Shown here: in pieces, positions 42,059 through 50,645 of the stretch
How positions within the stretch are numbered: the first letter of the stretch is position 1
Layout of the letters: every line of letters begins with the position of its first letter
Assembly (NCBI GenBank): GCA_017394835.1
Contig: JAFPXD010000057.1
Span: 62,001 to 126,000 of the forward strand
DNA from: Clostridia bacterium
GTDB taxonomy: Bacteria; Bacillota; Clostridia; Christensenellales; CAG-138
Reading direction: 5' to 3'
DNA: 64,000 nt
Made by a program: the position numbers and the translations under genes
The notes under the pieces: generated by a model
What the model saw: only the letters and a program-made list of their open reading frames with translations
Told to the model about the DNA's origin: nothing
Database searches by the model: none

Positions 42059-44386
42059 TCAGACCTTTCTCACGAAATATTTGCCGCCTGCGTGATCGCA
42101 CACGGCGCGGTCGCCCGCGCGAAGCTCACCGTTTATCAGGGCAAGGCTCACGGCGTCCTCAACGTGCATCGAAACGAGCCTTGATATGCTCCCGGCGGAG
42201 CCGCCGGAAGCGTCCGCAATGGCCCTTATAATGTTATCTGTAAAGGACAGGATTATCTTTCTTCTTGCGGCGCGCGAGGCAAGACGCTCCAGGCAAACGC
42301 TCGCTATGCGGCAGATGGAATCATCGTCGAGCCTTTCAAAGGGAACGGCTCTGTCCGCAAGCGAGATCACGGATGCGGGCAGCCGCCTTGCAAGCTCCGC
42401 GGGGATCTCGGAGCCCTCGGCCGAACGGCCGAAGCCCATGCTGCGCGACCCCATATCGACGGTAAGCATCAAAACGCTGTTTCTGAAGCTCACAGTCCTG
42501 CCCCGACCGTCGGTGATCCTGCCGTTCAACAGTATCTCGGTCAATATCGAAAACACTTTTTCGGAACAAAGATCGACGTTCGCTATCTGCACTACCGAAA
42601 CGGGATGAAGCCTTAAAAACTCAGTAAGTACGCCGCCTTTTTCGGCATCCTTATAACCTATGGGAGCGCCCGTCAGCCGGATGGCCGAAGCTTCATCGGC
42701 AAATTCGGCGCCGTTCAGCCGAATGACCGAATTATTGAAGAACTTTTCAGCCAATCGTCCGATAAGCGTTTTTTTGCCGGTATCCGCGGGGCCTGCCAAT
42801 ATGAACGACGCAAAGGGCTTTGAGGGATCGCCGAGACCTGCCGCCGAACGGCGAAGCACTGCGGCTATCTGCTTTACGGCTTCTTCTTGACCGAACACGG
42901 CTTCATTCAATACGCTTTCCACCGCGGAAAACCTTTCGGCGCTTTCTCCGAATACGGGATCTATACCCGTCCTTTCGGATATGACCTCCGCTACCTGCTT
43001 TTCAGTCACGGGGACGGCCGCCCTTTCGCCGCTCATGCTCTTCAGCTCTTCGCGAAGCTTCCCGGCAAGCTCATATTCTCCCCTGCCTGCGGCGGCTTCC
43101 ATCTTCCTGCGGACAGCCGCGGAGCCGTTCGCGGAAGCTTCTATGACGGCCTTTGCGCAGGCCTCGTCCATAAGATCTATCGCCTTATCCGGGAGCTGCC
43201 TGTCCGCAATGTAGCGCACGGAAAGCTCCACCGCGGCGTTTATCGCGGAGGGCTCTATCGTGACGCCGTGATGCGCCTCATACCTCGATCGCAAGCCTTC
43301 AAGAATTGCGGAGGTCTGCTCCGCAGTGGGCTCGCTCACGAGCACGGGCGAAAAGCGCCTTTCGAGCGCCGGATCTTTTTCTATGTATTTGCGGTATTCT
43401 TCAACTGTGGTGGCGCCTATTACGCGAAGCTCGCCCCTTGCAAGCGCGGGCTTCATTATGTTCGCGGCGTCAACGCTGCCTTCGCCCGCGCCCGCGCCGA
43501 CTATCGTATGGATCTCATCTATGAAGAGTATTATCCTGCCGTCTTCCCTAAGCTCATCCATGAGCGCCTTCAAGCGCTCCTCGAATTCGCCGCGGTATTT
43601 CGTTCCGGCTATCATGGCTCCGAGATCGAGCGAAAGGATCCTCATTCCGGATACGGGCTCAGGCACGTTTCCTTCCGCAATGCGCTGCGCGATGCCCTCC
43701 GCTATTGCGGACTTGCCCACTCCCGGCTCGCCTATAAGGACGGGATCGTTCTTCGTCCTGCGGCAGAGCACTGTTATCACGCGGTTTATCTCATTCTCGC
43801 GTCCGATCACGGGATCGAGCCCGCCGCATTCCGCAAGGGCGGTGAGATCGCGTGAGAAGCCGTCCGCAACGGGGGTGGATGAAGCCGCGTTTTTCCTTAT
43901 GGAACGAGGCTCTTCGGGGCAGCGAGGATGCTCCGCGGGCTCTTCCGGCTCTTCTTCCCGGGGATCGGAAAGAAGCAGGCCGCGAAGCTCTTCCGTATCG
44001 CGGCAGAGGGTGCCTATTATCCTTGCGCCGAGCGAATCCCTTTCGCGCATTATCGAAAGAAGGATGTGCTCCGTGCCGATAAGGCTCTGCCCCATCGATT
44101 TAGCCTCATAAAGGGCGAGCTCAAGTATGCGCTTAACGGCGGGAGTATTGCCGAAGCTGTCCGTGAAGATATTGCGCCCGCCGCCGATCACCGTATCGAC
44201 GTAGGGAGCAGCGTCTTCCGCCGTCACCCCGCACGAAATAAGCGCCTGCGAAGTCCTGTCGCCGCACTTAATGAGTCCCATGAGCAGATGCTCGCTGCCC
44301 ACGAAGCTGTGACCGAACGATCTTGCCGCCTCCTGCGCGCAGGAGAGGGCGTTTATCGCCTGTTCGGTGTATCTTTCGAATTCCAT
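42059..44386 (-). CDS. ClpC-like AAA+ ATPase with degenerate second ATPase domain
   Basis: This 775-residue protein has two Clp N repeats (about 1-140), a first AAA domain, a short UVR-like linker (about 428-449) and a second AAA domain. D1 is intact: Walker A GEPGVGKS (219-226), Walker B ILFIDE ending at Glu291. D2 is not: the P-loop reads GPADTGKKT (532-540), where Ser/Thr after Lys538 is replaced by Lys, and the Walker B acid pair is Ala602-Asn603. The sensor/arginine-finger region is also altered, but a GFG loop (651-653) like the ClpP contact remains. It may be a regulator or an unfoldase driven by D1 only. Confidence 0.85.
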   Translation of the reverse strand: MEFERYTEQAINALSCAQEAARSFGHSFVGSEHLLMGLIKCGDRTSQALISCGVTAEDAAPYVDTVIGGGRNIFTDSFGNTPAVKRILELALYEAKSMGQSLIGTEHILLSIMRERDSLGARIIGTLCRDTEELRGLLLSDPREEEPEEPAEHPRCPEEPRSIRKNAASSTPVADGFSRDLTALAECGGLDPVIGRENEINRVITVLCRRTKNDPVLIGEPGVGKSAIAEGIAQRIAEGNVPEPVSGMRILSLDLGAMIAGTKYRGEFEERLKALMDELREDGRIILFIDEIHTIVGAGAGEGSVDAANIMKPALARGELRVIGATTVEEYRKYIEKDPALERRFSPVLVSEPTAEQTSAILEGLRSRYEAHHGVTIEPSAINAAVELSVRYIADRQLPDKAIDLMDEACAKAVIEASANGSAAVRRKMEAAAGRGEYELAGKLREELKSMSGERAAVPVTEKQVAEVISERTGIDPVFGESAERFSAVESVLNEAVFGQEEAVKQIAAVLRRSAAGLGDPSKPFASFILAGPADTGKKTLIGRLAEKFFNNSVIRLNGAEFADEASAIRLTGAPIGYKDAEKGGVLTEFLRLHPVSVVQIANVDLCSEKVFSILTEILLNGRITDGRGRTVSFRNSVLMLTVDMGSRSMGFGRSAEGSEIPAELARRLPASVISLADRAVPFERLDDDSICRIASVCLERLASRAARRKIILSFTDNIIRAIADASGGSAGSISRLVSMHVEDAVSLALINGELRAGDRAVCDHAGGKYFVRKV

Positions 44387-44401
44387 ATCCCTCTGCTTCG
44401 A

Positions 44402-44734
44402 CTAACCCGGAGGCCACTGCATGCTCCTGCCGCCGAGCAGGTGCATGTGAAGATGCTTGACGCTCTGACCGCCCTCTTCGCCCGTATTGATGACGAGACG
44501 GAAGCCCTTTTCGGCAAGCCCCTCGTCGGAAGCGATCTTCTTGGCCGCTTCCGTCATGCGGACGAGCATTTCCGGCTCCGCATCGAGTACGGAATCGGCA
44601 TGCTTCTTGGGGATCACGAGAACGTGTACGGGCGCCTGGGGGTCAATATCCCTGAAGGCCAGAACGTACTCGTCCTCATAGACCTTGGCCGAGGGGATCT
44701 CACCGGCAATTATCCGACAAAAGAGACAGTTCAC
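44402..44734 (-). CDS. HIT-family nucleotide hydrolase
   Basis: This 110-residue HinT-type protein hydrolyses purine nucleoside phosphoramidates. It has MNCLFCRIIAGEIPSAK at the start and the catalytic histidine triad HLHMHLLGG at the end. It starts at a GTG (44734), nine bases after AAAGGAGG. The first 35 bases overlap the end of mtaB. It lies 15 bases ahead of the clpC-like gene. Confidence 0.95.
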   Translation of the reverse strand: MNCLFCRIIAGEIPSAKVYEDEYVLAFRDIDPQAPVHVLVIPKKHADSVLDAEPEMLVRMTEAAKKIASDEGLAEKGFRLVINTGEEGGQSVKHLHMHLLGGRSMQWPPG

Positions 44735-46010
44735 CGTTTTTATCCTCCTTTATGGACTTTATAACAACGTTTACGAGCGTATCGGGCTCCGCTTCGGGTA
44801 CGAGCACCCTGACGTAGCTTTCCGTAAAACCGCCCATAAGACCGTTATCATGCTTGGATTCGACGAGCACGCTTTCCGTGCGGCCGATAAATCTTTCGAG
44901 GAATGCGCGCTCCTCCGCCCTTCCTTCCGCTATGAGCTCCTGCGCCCTTGCGGATTTTTCCGCATTGGTGAGCTGGCCGGGCATTCTGTCTGCAATGGTG
45001 CCGCTCCGCCTCGAATAGGGGAAGATATGCACTCTTGCAAAGCCTATCCTGCGCATGAAGTCAAGCGTTTCGTTATGCTCCTCCTGCGTTTCGCCGGCAA
45101 AGCCCGCGATAATATCCGTAGTTATCGCAACGCGATCGCGGCCTTCGCCGTATGCGGAGCGGAGCTTTTCGACTATTTCGGCATACTCTTCCGCGGTGTA
45201 GCCGCGCTTCATGCGGGCGAGCACCGTATCGGAGCCGCTTTGCAGAGAAAGATGGAACTGGCGGCAGACCTTCTTTTCCGCGGTTATGCGCTCAATGAGC
45301 TCATCCGTCATACCGTGAGGTTCGAGGGAACCCAGCCTGATCCTTTTTATGCCGTCAAGGCCCTTCGCGCAGTCTATCGCGTCGGCAAGGGTCTTACCAC
45401 CTATATCGCGCCCGTAATCGGTCAAATGGATGCCCGTCAGAACGACCTCCGCAAAGCCCGCTTCGTTGAGCCTTACAAGCTCGCGCCTTATTGAATCGAG
45501 GCTCCGGCTTCGGCTCCTGCCCCTTGCGAAGGGTATCGCGCAGTAGGTACAGAAGCGGTCGCAGCCATCCTGTATTTTGAGGCAGGCGCGGGTGCGCCCC
45601 TCCGCCTCCGCGGGGAGCTCTTCAAACACGCGCTCATGCGAAATATCGCGCACGAGATTGGCTTTTCTGCCCGCAAGCGCTTCCTCGCAGACCTCCGCTA
45701 TCCTGTTCTTTTCGGCGGAGCCTATGACCGCGGTGACACCGGGCAGCGCCATTGCCTTTTCCGGCTCGCGCTGGGACCAGCATCCCGTTACGATTATCAC
45801 GGCGCCGGGATCGAGCTTCACGCATTTGGAGATCATCTGGCGGGATTTCCGATCCGCAATATTTGTGACGGTGCAGGTGTTTATGATGTGTATATCGGCA
45901 TGCTCGCCCTCGCGCACGACCTCATAGCCGCGGCTCCTGAGCAGCCCGGCCATGGCGTCCGATTCATAGCTGTTGACCCTGCATCCGAGGGTGATTATGG
46001 AAACCTTCAT
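44700..46010 (-). CDS. mtaB: tRNA t6A37 methylthiotransferase MtaB
   Basis: This 436-residue radical SAM enzyme adds a methylthio group to t6A37 of certain tRNAs. The N-terminal domain has LGCRVNSYESDAM and NTCTVTNIADRKSR with its own cluster cysteines, the radical SAM motif is in DGCDRFCTYCAIPFARG, and a C-terminal TRAM-like segment ends the protein. The MtaB type is indicated by LGCRVNSYE. Its start overlaps the rsmE stop as TGATG. Confidence 0.95.
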   Translation of the reverse strand: MKVSIITLGCRVNSYESDAMAGLLRSRGYEVVREGEHADIHIINTCTVTNIADRKSRQMISKCVKLDPGAVIIVTGCWSQREPEKAMALPGVTAVIGSAEKNRIAEVCEEALAGRKANLVRDISHERVFEELPAEAEGRTRACLKIQDGCDRFCTYCAIPFARGRSRSRSLDSIRRELVRLNEAGFAEVVLTGIHLTDYGRDIGGKTLADAIDCAKGLDGIKRIRLGSLEPHGMTDELIERITAEKKVCRQFHLSLQSGSDTVLARMKRGYTAEEYAEIVEKLRSAYGEGRDRVAITTDIIAGFAGETQEEHNETLDFMRRIGFARVHIFPYSRRSGTIADRMPGQLTNAEKSARAQELIAEGRAEERAFLERFIGRTESVLVESKHDNGLMGGFTESYVRVLVPEAEPDTLVNVVIKSIKEDKNGELSLLSDNCR

Positions 46011-46732
46011 CAGCTCTCCGTTTCGTACATTATCTGCGCGAGCATAGCCATCCCCGCTGTTTCGGTGCGGAGTATCCGCTTGCCCAATGAGACGGTCACG
46101 CCGCCCTTTTTTACTATATCCTCGGCCTCGGCGGGCTCAAAACCGCCCTCCGGCCCGATTATTATCGCTATATCGGATACGCCGGGGCGCTCGCGAAGCG
46201 CCTGTTTAAGGCTCCGTTCCGATTCGTTTTCATACGCCAAAAGCACGAGCCCGTATCCTGAAAGATCTATCTTATCGAGCGAAACGGGGCGCATGACTTC
46301 CGGGACGAACGCTCTGCCGCACTGCTTCGCGGCCTCCTGCGATACCTTGTTCCATCTTGTGAGCTTATTGTCGTTCCCCGAAGGCTTTACCACACAGCGG
46401 CGGGAAACGGCGGGCACAACGGCATGGACCCCGAGCTCGACGCATTTTTGGATCACCACTTCCATCTTGCCCTGCTTTGGGAGGCATTGGAAGAGCGTCA
46501 CCTTGGTTTCGGGCTCCGCCTGCCCCTCGCGCCTTGCGGTGACGCGAAGCTCCACCCTATCCTCCTTTGAGGAAACTATCTCCGCTTCGCACTCCGTGCC
46601 GGCGCCGTCGATAAGCAGCACCCTATCCCCCGCCTGCATGCGGAGCACGGCCGAAACGTGGCGGGCTTCGTCGCCCGTCAAAACAACGGTATCGCCCGCA
46701 AGCTCCATGTTTTCGGCAAAGAAGCGCCTCAT
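46010..46732 (-). CDS. rsmE: 16S rRNA m3U1498 methyltransferase RsmE
   Basis: This 240-residue SPOUT enzyme methylates U1498 of 16S rRNA. It has an N-terminal PUA-like region (TGDEARHVSAVLRMQAGD) and a C-terminal knot with IIGPEGGFEPAEAE and LGKRILRTETAGMAML. It overlaps prmA by four bases (ATGA) and mtaB by one. Confidence 0.96.
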   Translation of the reverse strand: MRRFFAENMELAGDTVVLTGDEARHVSAVLRMQAGDRVLLIDGAGTECEAEIVSSKEDRVELRVTARREGQAEPETKVTLFQCLPKQGKMEVVIQKCVELGVHAVVPAVSRRCVVKPSGNDNKLTRWNKVSQEAAKQCGRAFVPEVMRPVSLDKIDLSGYGLVLLAYENESERSLKQALRERPGVSDIAIIIGPEGGFEPAEAEDIVKKGGVTVSLGKRILRTETAGMAMLAQIMYETES

Positions 46733-47700
46733 GCTTTAGTCGCCTCCAGCGCGCGCCAATCCTCGCCCTCGCGTATCTCGTTGACCTTCAATCCGTTTGC
46801 CTCGAGCGCGGCTACGACCTCATCCAGCCTGTCGTCAATTATTCCGGAGGCGATGAAATGCGAACCCTCGTGCATCATGTAAGGGACCATAGGCGCGAGC
46901 GCGATGATGACGTTCGCGACTATGTTTGCAAGGACTATATCGTAGGTGCGGCGCAGCACGGCCGTCCTGATCTGCTTATCGGAAAGTATATCGCCCGTAT
47001 AGACGGTATAGCGCGTCAGGTCTATGCCGTTGAGCTCGGCCGTTTCGGCGGCGATCTTGGCTGCAACGGGATCTATATCGAGGGCCACGGCCTCTTTTGC
47101 GCCCATGAGGAGCGCGGAGGCGGAAAGTATGCCGCTCCCGCAGCCTATATCGGCTATGAGCTCGCCGCCCTTCAGATGCTTTTCCATGAGCTCCAGGCAC
47201 ATCCTCGTTGTATGATGAGCGCCGGTGCCGAACGCCATGCCCGGATCTATGCGGAGCACCGCTCGGGCGCCTTCATCCTCCGTCTCCTCCCAAGTGGGGC
47301 AGACGAGAAGCTTATCGCCTATCTTTATGGGCTTGAAATACGCCTTCCAGTTGTTTGCCCAATCCTCTTCATCGACCTCGCGCGAGGTGACCTTCAGCGT
47401 GCCGAGATCCATCCCCAGCTCCGGCTGCATTTCGCGCAGCTCGTTCATGGACTGCTCTATGCGCTCCGCCATCCCCTCGTTTTCGGGGAGCATGGCGATA
47501 TACGCCTTCACCGCGGGCTGCATATTTACGGCGGCGTCATCCGCATAATCCCAGAATTTGACGGCGCTTTGCATAATGCGCTCGACCTCCTCATGCCCCT
47601 GAACGATGCTTACCTCATTCACTCCGAGCATTGAAAGACGGGCGGAGACTATATCCGCACCTTCATCGGTGGTATCAACGGTGATCTCAAGCCATTTCAT
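46729..47700 (-). CDS. prmA: Ribosomal protein L11 methyltransferase
   Basis: This 323-residue enzyme trimethylates L11. The class I methyltransferase domain has IADIGCGSGILSASA and the family NPP-type site is represented by VLANIVANVI. The ATG at 47700 is preceded by AAAAGGAG. It begins an operon of translation-modifying genes (prmA, rsmE, mtaB) that continues through hinT, the clpC-like gene and glycerate kinase. Confidence 0.95.
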   Translation of the reverse strand: MKWLEITVDTTDEGADIVSARLSMLGVNEVSIVQGHEEVERIMQSAVKFWDYADDAAVNMQPAVKAYIAMLPENEGMAERIEQSMNELREMQPELGMDLGTLKVTSREVDEEDWANNWKAYFKPIKIGDKLLVCPTWEETEDEGARAVLRIDPGMAFGTGAHHTTRMCLELMEKHLKGGELIADIGCGSGILSASALLMGAKEAVALDIDPVAAKIAAETAELNGIDLTRYTVYTGDILSDKQIRTAVLRRTYDIVLANIVANVIIALAPMVPYMMHEGSHFIASGIIDDRLDEVVAALEANGLKVNEIREGEDWRALEATKA

Positions 47701-47737
47701 GACGCTTCTCCTTTTACGTGCATATTCATTCAAGATA

Positions 47738-47765
47738 ATTATACCACATCGGAAGCGGTTTGCAA
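47738..47765 (-). promoter_or_regulatory. Sigma-A promoter of the prmA operon
   Basis: On the minus strand TTGCAA (47765-47760) and TATAAT (47743-47738) are 16 bases apart, 37 bases before the prmA start. It is divergent from the sipL promoter. Confidence 0.72.
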
Positions 47766-47772
47766 AGAAGAA

Positions 47773-47801
47773 TCATTTTTCCGCAGGAAGCCTAATACAA
47801 T
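47773..47801 (+). promoter_or_regulatory. Probable sigma-E-type sporulation promoter of sipL
   Basis: TCATTTT (47773-47779), 14 bases, then AATACAAT (47794-47801), which matches six of seven positions of the sigma-E -10 consensus CATACAnT. No sigma-A boxes are visible. The -35 box and spacing are the same as upstream of spoIVA. Confidence 0.6.
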
Positions 47802-47832
47802 CCAATGAGCATACACGAAAAGGAGTGGTCAA

Positions 47833-49308
47833 ATGGATATGATAAAGAGGGAGCCGCAGCTCGAGCGGCTTATATGCGAAAAGACTGTCCAGTTCGAAAC
47901 GGAGGGCGCTCTGCCCTCGCCGGACGGGCGCGGGGTCAGGAGCGTGCTCACAAGCGATGCGCGCGTGGTGATAGCCGAATCCGCTTCGGAGGAGGGGCAG
48001 GTGCGCATAGCGGGTCGCATAGAGGTGAGCGTGCTTGCGCAGGATGATGAAGGAACGGCTTTTTCATTCGAATCCTACGCGGGGTTTACCCAGATTATCC
48101 CCGTTGAGGAAGCGGCGCCGCAGATGAACGCAAGGGTAATGGCGTCAGTGCAGGAGCTTGAAGTTTCCCCCAAGGAGGACGGCGCTTATATGAAGGCGAG
48201 CATAGACATTGCGCTCATGCTCTCTTCCTGCGTGCCGATCGCAGTATTCGGAGGGGTGAACGGGGCAAGCGACGTTGAAACGAGGGAATTTCGCGGGGTG
48301 CACGCCTCGTCGAAGCTCGTCGGGCGGACCTCGCTGCGCCTGCGCGAGGAGCTTCCCTCCGAGGGCGCGGCAAGGGTGGTCTCCTCCTGCGGGACGGTTT
48401 TCGTAAGGGACTTTTCCCAAAGCTCGGAAGGGGCTTTCGTTTCCGGCGCCGTGACCGTTTCCGCCGCAGTTACGGACGCGGACGGGCGGCTCTTTCAGCT
48501 TGTAAAGCAGATCCCGTTCCGCGAAATGCTCGATATGGAAGCGGATACGGAAGGCGCATACTGCGAAGCAAGGCTGAAAAGGCTGTATCTGCGCACCGTT
48601 GGGGAAGGCTTCGATCTGATCTCCATGGAAGCGGAGCTTGAAATGACGCTCCGCCGCATGGAAAGAAACGAGCTTATACTGCCGCTCGACGCGTTCTCCC
48701 CCTCCTGCCCGTTCGAATGTGTAAGGGAAAAGGTCGCAGTATTGAACGCCGCGGGGCAGGGCTCGTCCCAGACCGTAATAAAGGAGAACCTCGCTCTGCC
48801 CGATACCGCTCCCGATATGGCTCAGCCGCTTTACGCTTCCGCAAGGCCCATCGTGACCGATACGGTGATCGACGGGGGCACTCTTCGCGCAAGCGGCGTG
48901 CTTATGACGGACGTGGTGTATGAGAGCACGGGCGGCAATATCAATATAGTCGGGTTCGAGACGCCCTTCGGGATCTCCGTCGAGGCCGAAGGCGCCGACC
49001 GCGCGCGGGTCTTTGCCTCATGCACGGCCTTCGCGCCCGCCTGCTCCGAAAGGAACGTCCAGCTCCAGTATTCCCTTGCCGTTGAGTGCGAGCTTTGGAG
49101 CGTAAACGAGGTCGAAGCAGCGGTCGGTATCGAGGAGACTGAGCCCCCCGAAAGGAGGAGCGGTATCGCCGTCTGCTTCACCTCCGACGGCGAAACGGTA
49201 TTCGATATAGCAAAGCGGTATTCACTCCCCTGCTCCCTTGTACGGGAAATGTGCCCCGATACGGAGGAGCCCTTCGGAGAAGGAGATAAGCTCATGCTCA
49301 TTCTCTGA
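47833..49308 (+). CDS. sipL: SipL-like DUF3794/LysM spore morphogenesis protein
   Basis: This 491-residue cytoplasmic protein contains DUF3794-type repeats through most of its length (for example QTVIKENLALPDTAPDM and the KQIPFREMLDM segment) and a C-terminal LysM-like domain (about 440-491, DGETVFDIAKRYSLP). That layout is of clostridial SipL, which binds SpoIVA and tethers the coat to the forespore; the Bacillus counterpart is SpoVID. SpoIVA lies 20 kb away in the same window. AAAGGAG is eight bases before the start. The sporulation-type promoter supports the call. Confidence 0.88.
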   Translation: MDMIKREPQLERLICEKTVQFETEGALPSPDGRGVRSVLTSDARVVIAESASEEGQVRIAGRIEVSVLAQDDEGTAFSFESYAGFTQIIPVEEAAPQMNARVMASVQELEVSPKEDGAYMKASIDIALMLSSCVPIAVFGGVNGASDVETREFRGVHASSKLVGRTSLRLREELPSEGAARVVSSCGTVFVRDFSQSSEGAFVSGAVTVSAAVTDADGRLFQLVKQIPFREMLDMEADTEGAYCEARLKRLYLRTVGEGFDLISMEAELEMTLRRMERNELILPLDAFSPSCPFECVREKVAVLNAAGQGSSQTVIKENLALPDTAPDMAQPLYASARPIVTDTVIDGGTLRASGVLMTDVVYESTGGNINIVGFETPFGISVEAEGADRARVFASCTAFAPACSERNVQLQYSLAVECELWSVNEVEAAVGIEETEPPERRSGIAVCFTSDGETVFDIAKRYSLPCSLVREMCPDTEEPFGEGDKLMLIL

Positions 49309-49316
49309 TGCGTGGA

Positions 49317-49345
49317 TTGACAGCCGGCCGTGCGTTCGTTATAAT
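49317..49345 (+). promoter_or_regulatory. Perfect-consensus sigma-A promoter of the GNAT-hydrolase pair
   Basis: TTGACA (49317-49322), 17 bases, TATAAT (49340-49345): every position matches consensus. It starts eight bases after the sipL stop, and its spacer is also the left arm of the sipL terminator. Confidence 0.88.
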
Positions 49346-49369
49346 CTCAGCGAACGAACGGCCGTTTTT
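49326..49369 (+). terminator. Terminator after sipL, overlapping the next promoter
   Basis: GGCCGTGCGTTCG (49326-49338) pairs with CGAACGAACGGCC (49351-49363), one mismatch, followed by GTTTTT. RNA starting from the overlapping promoter begins near 49352 and so lacks the left arm, which leaves that transcript free of the terminator. Confidence 0.78.
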
Positions 49370-49400
49370 CCGCTTAAGAAGGCCGATGAAAGGCAATGAA

Positions 49401-49895
49401 ATGGAAACCGAAAGGCTGATACTCGACAGGCTCCGCGAGGAGGACAAGCGCGATTATTTCGAGAACATCTCCCATGACAGGAAGGTGCTGGAGACCTTCA
49501 TCTGCCGCTATGCGGAAACGATGGAGGAATTCGATTTTTCATCCTACCCCCAAAGGGAGGATATCTTTGCCGTCCGTTTGAAGGAAACGGGCAGGCTCAT
49601 TGGGATCATACTCTATTTTGACGAGAAGGACGGCGCTTGTGAGATCGGCTACGGAATAGGCTCGCGCTATTGGAACAGGGGCTACGTCACCGAGGCGGCG
49701 CGGCGTTTCATTCGTTATTGCTTTGAAGAGCGCGGCCTGAAGCGCGTTTACGCCTCCTTTTTCACGGGGAACGAGGCTTCGAGGCGCGTAATGGAAAAAT
49801 GCGGGATGAAGTTCAGCCGCTTTTCCGAACGGGAGCTGGAATATTCGGGGCAGATGCGGGATCTCACTTATTACTGCATAGAAAGGGATAATTGA
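49401..49895 (+). CDS. GNAT acetyltransferase, RimJ/RimL type
   Basis: This 164-residue enzyme starts with METERLILDRLREED, typical of the RimJ/RimL branch. The acetyl-CoA-binding region is YGIGSRYWNRGYVTEAARRF and the C-terminal motif GNEASRRVMEKCGMKF is conserved. Substrate unknown; protein N-termini or small amines are possible. The ATG at 49401 is seven bases from AAAGG; longer frames would extend through the promoter. It is 13 bases before the Ntn-hydrolase gene. Confidence 0.88.
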   Translation: METERLILDRLREEDKRDYFENISHDRKVLETFICRYAETMEEFDFSSYPQREDIFAVRLKETGRLIGIILYFDEKDGACEIGYGIGSRYWNRGYVTEAARRFIRYCFEERGLKRVYASFFTGNEASRRVMEKCGMKFSRFSERELEYSGQMRDLTYYCIERDN

Positions 49896-49908
49896 TCGGG
49901 AAAGCCGT

Positions 49909-50595
49909 ATGTGCACGAGCATAGTCGTAAACAAAAAGAAGACCCTTGCAGGGTGGAATCTCGACCTTAAGGATATGGAATACAGGGTGACGGCCCGCCC
50001 GGAAGGAGTCTATATAGAAATAAACGACCCCACGGAAGGCTGGATGCCCCTTTTCGGAGCGAATTCCCGCGGGGATTTCGTTGGCATGCCCACATGCTGG
50101 CCGTATGACGCCGCAAGCGATCCCAAGGAAGGCGCAGAAAACGTAATACTGCTCGATATGGACCTTCTTCTGCAAAGAAAGACTTTTGACGAGATATGTC
50201 AGATCGTGAGCCGCCGCCCCGTTGCGAGCGTGCCGGGGCTCACGTTCATGGGCGCGCTTTCGGATGCGGAAGGAAACGTGCTACATATCGTTCCCGGGCA
50301 TGGGTTTCTCAAATACGAGAAGCCCGATCACTGCGTGTTGACCAACTTTTCGCCCTTCGGGGGAACCGAAGCGGCGCACCCGCTTATGGGGCGGGACAGG
50401 TTCGAAAAGGCCGAGGCAATGCTCAAGAACGCGAAAAGCGATTTCGGAACGGAGGACTGCTTCGACGTGCTCGAAGCCGTCTCCCAGGAAGTCTGCCCCA
50501 CCGTCGTTTCAATGGTATTCGACGTAAGCGAAAGGACGGTTTATTGGTTCGAGGACCGTCTCAGGCAGAACATGAGATCTTATAAGCTCGGCTGA
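49909..50595 (+). CDS. Ntn-hydrolase, choloylglycine hydrolase/penicillin acylase-like
   Basis: This 228-residue protein begins Met-Cys (MCTSIVVNKK), so removal of Met would expose the nucleophilic cysteine of an N-terminal nucleophile amidase. GWNLDL takes the place of the family's RxxD segment, and NFSPFGG supplies the later conserved asparagine. At 228 residues it is shorter than bile salt hydrolases (about 320), so it may belong to a related linear-amide hydrolase group. The substrate is unknown. Confidence 0.75.
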   Translation: MCTSIVVNKKKTLAGWNLDLKDMEYRVTARPEGVYIEINDPTEGWMPLFGANSRGDFVGMPTCWPYDAASDPKEGAENVILLDMDLLLQRKTFDEICQIVSRRPVASVPGLTFMGALSDAEGNVLHIVPGHGFLKYEKPDHCVLTNFSPFGGTEAAHPLMGRDRFEKAEAMLKNAKSDFGTEDCFDVLEAVSQEVCPTVVSMVFDVSERTVYWFEDRLRQNMRSYKLG

Positions 50596-50604
50596 TACAA
50601 AAAA

Positions 50605-50645
50605 AGCGGCGATCCGGGGCTCAACACCCTTCGCCGCTCTTTTTT
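50605..50645. terminator. Bidirectional terminator between the Ntn-hydrolase and tspO
   Basis: AGCGGCGA (50605-50612) pairs with TCGCCGCT (50631-50638), with an A-run before and a T-run after, so it stops both converging transcripts. Confidence 0.8.
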
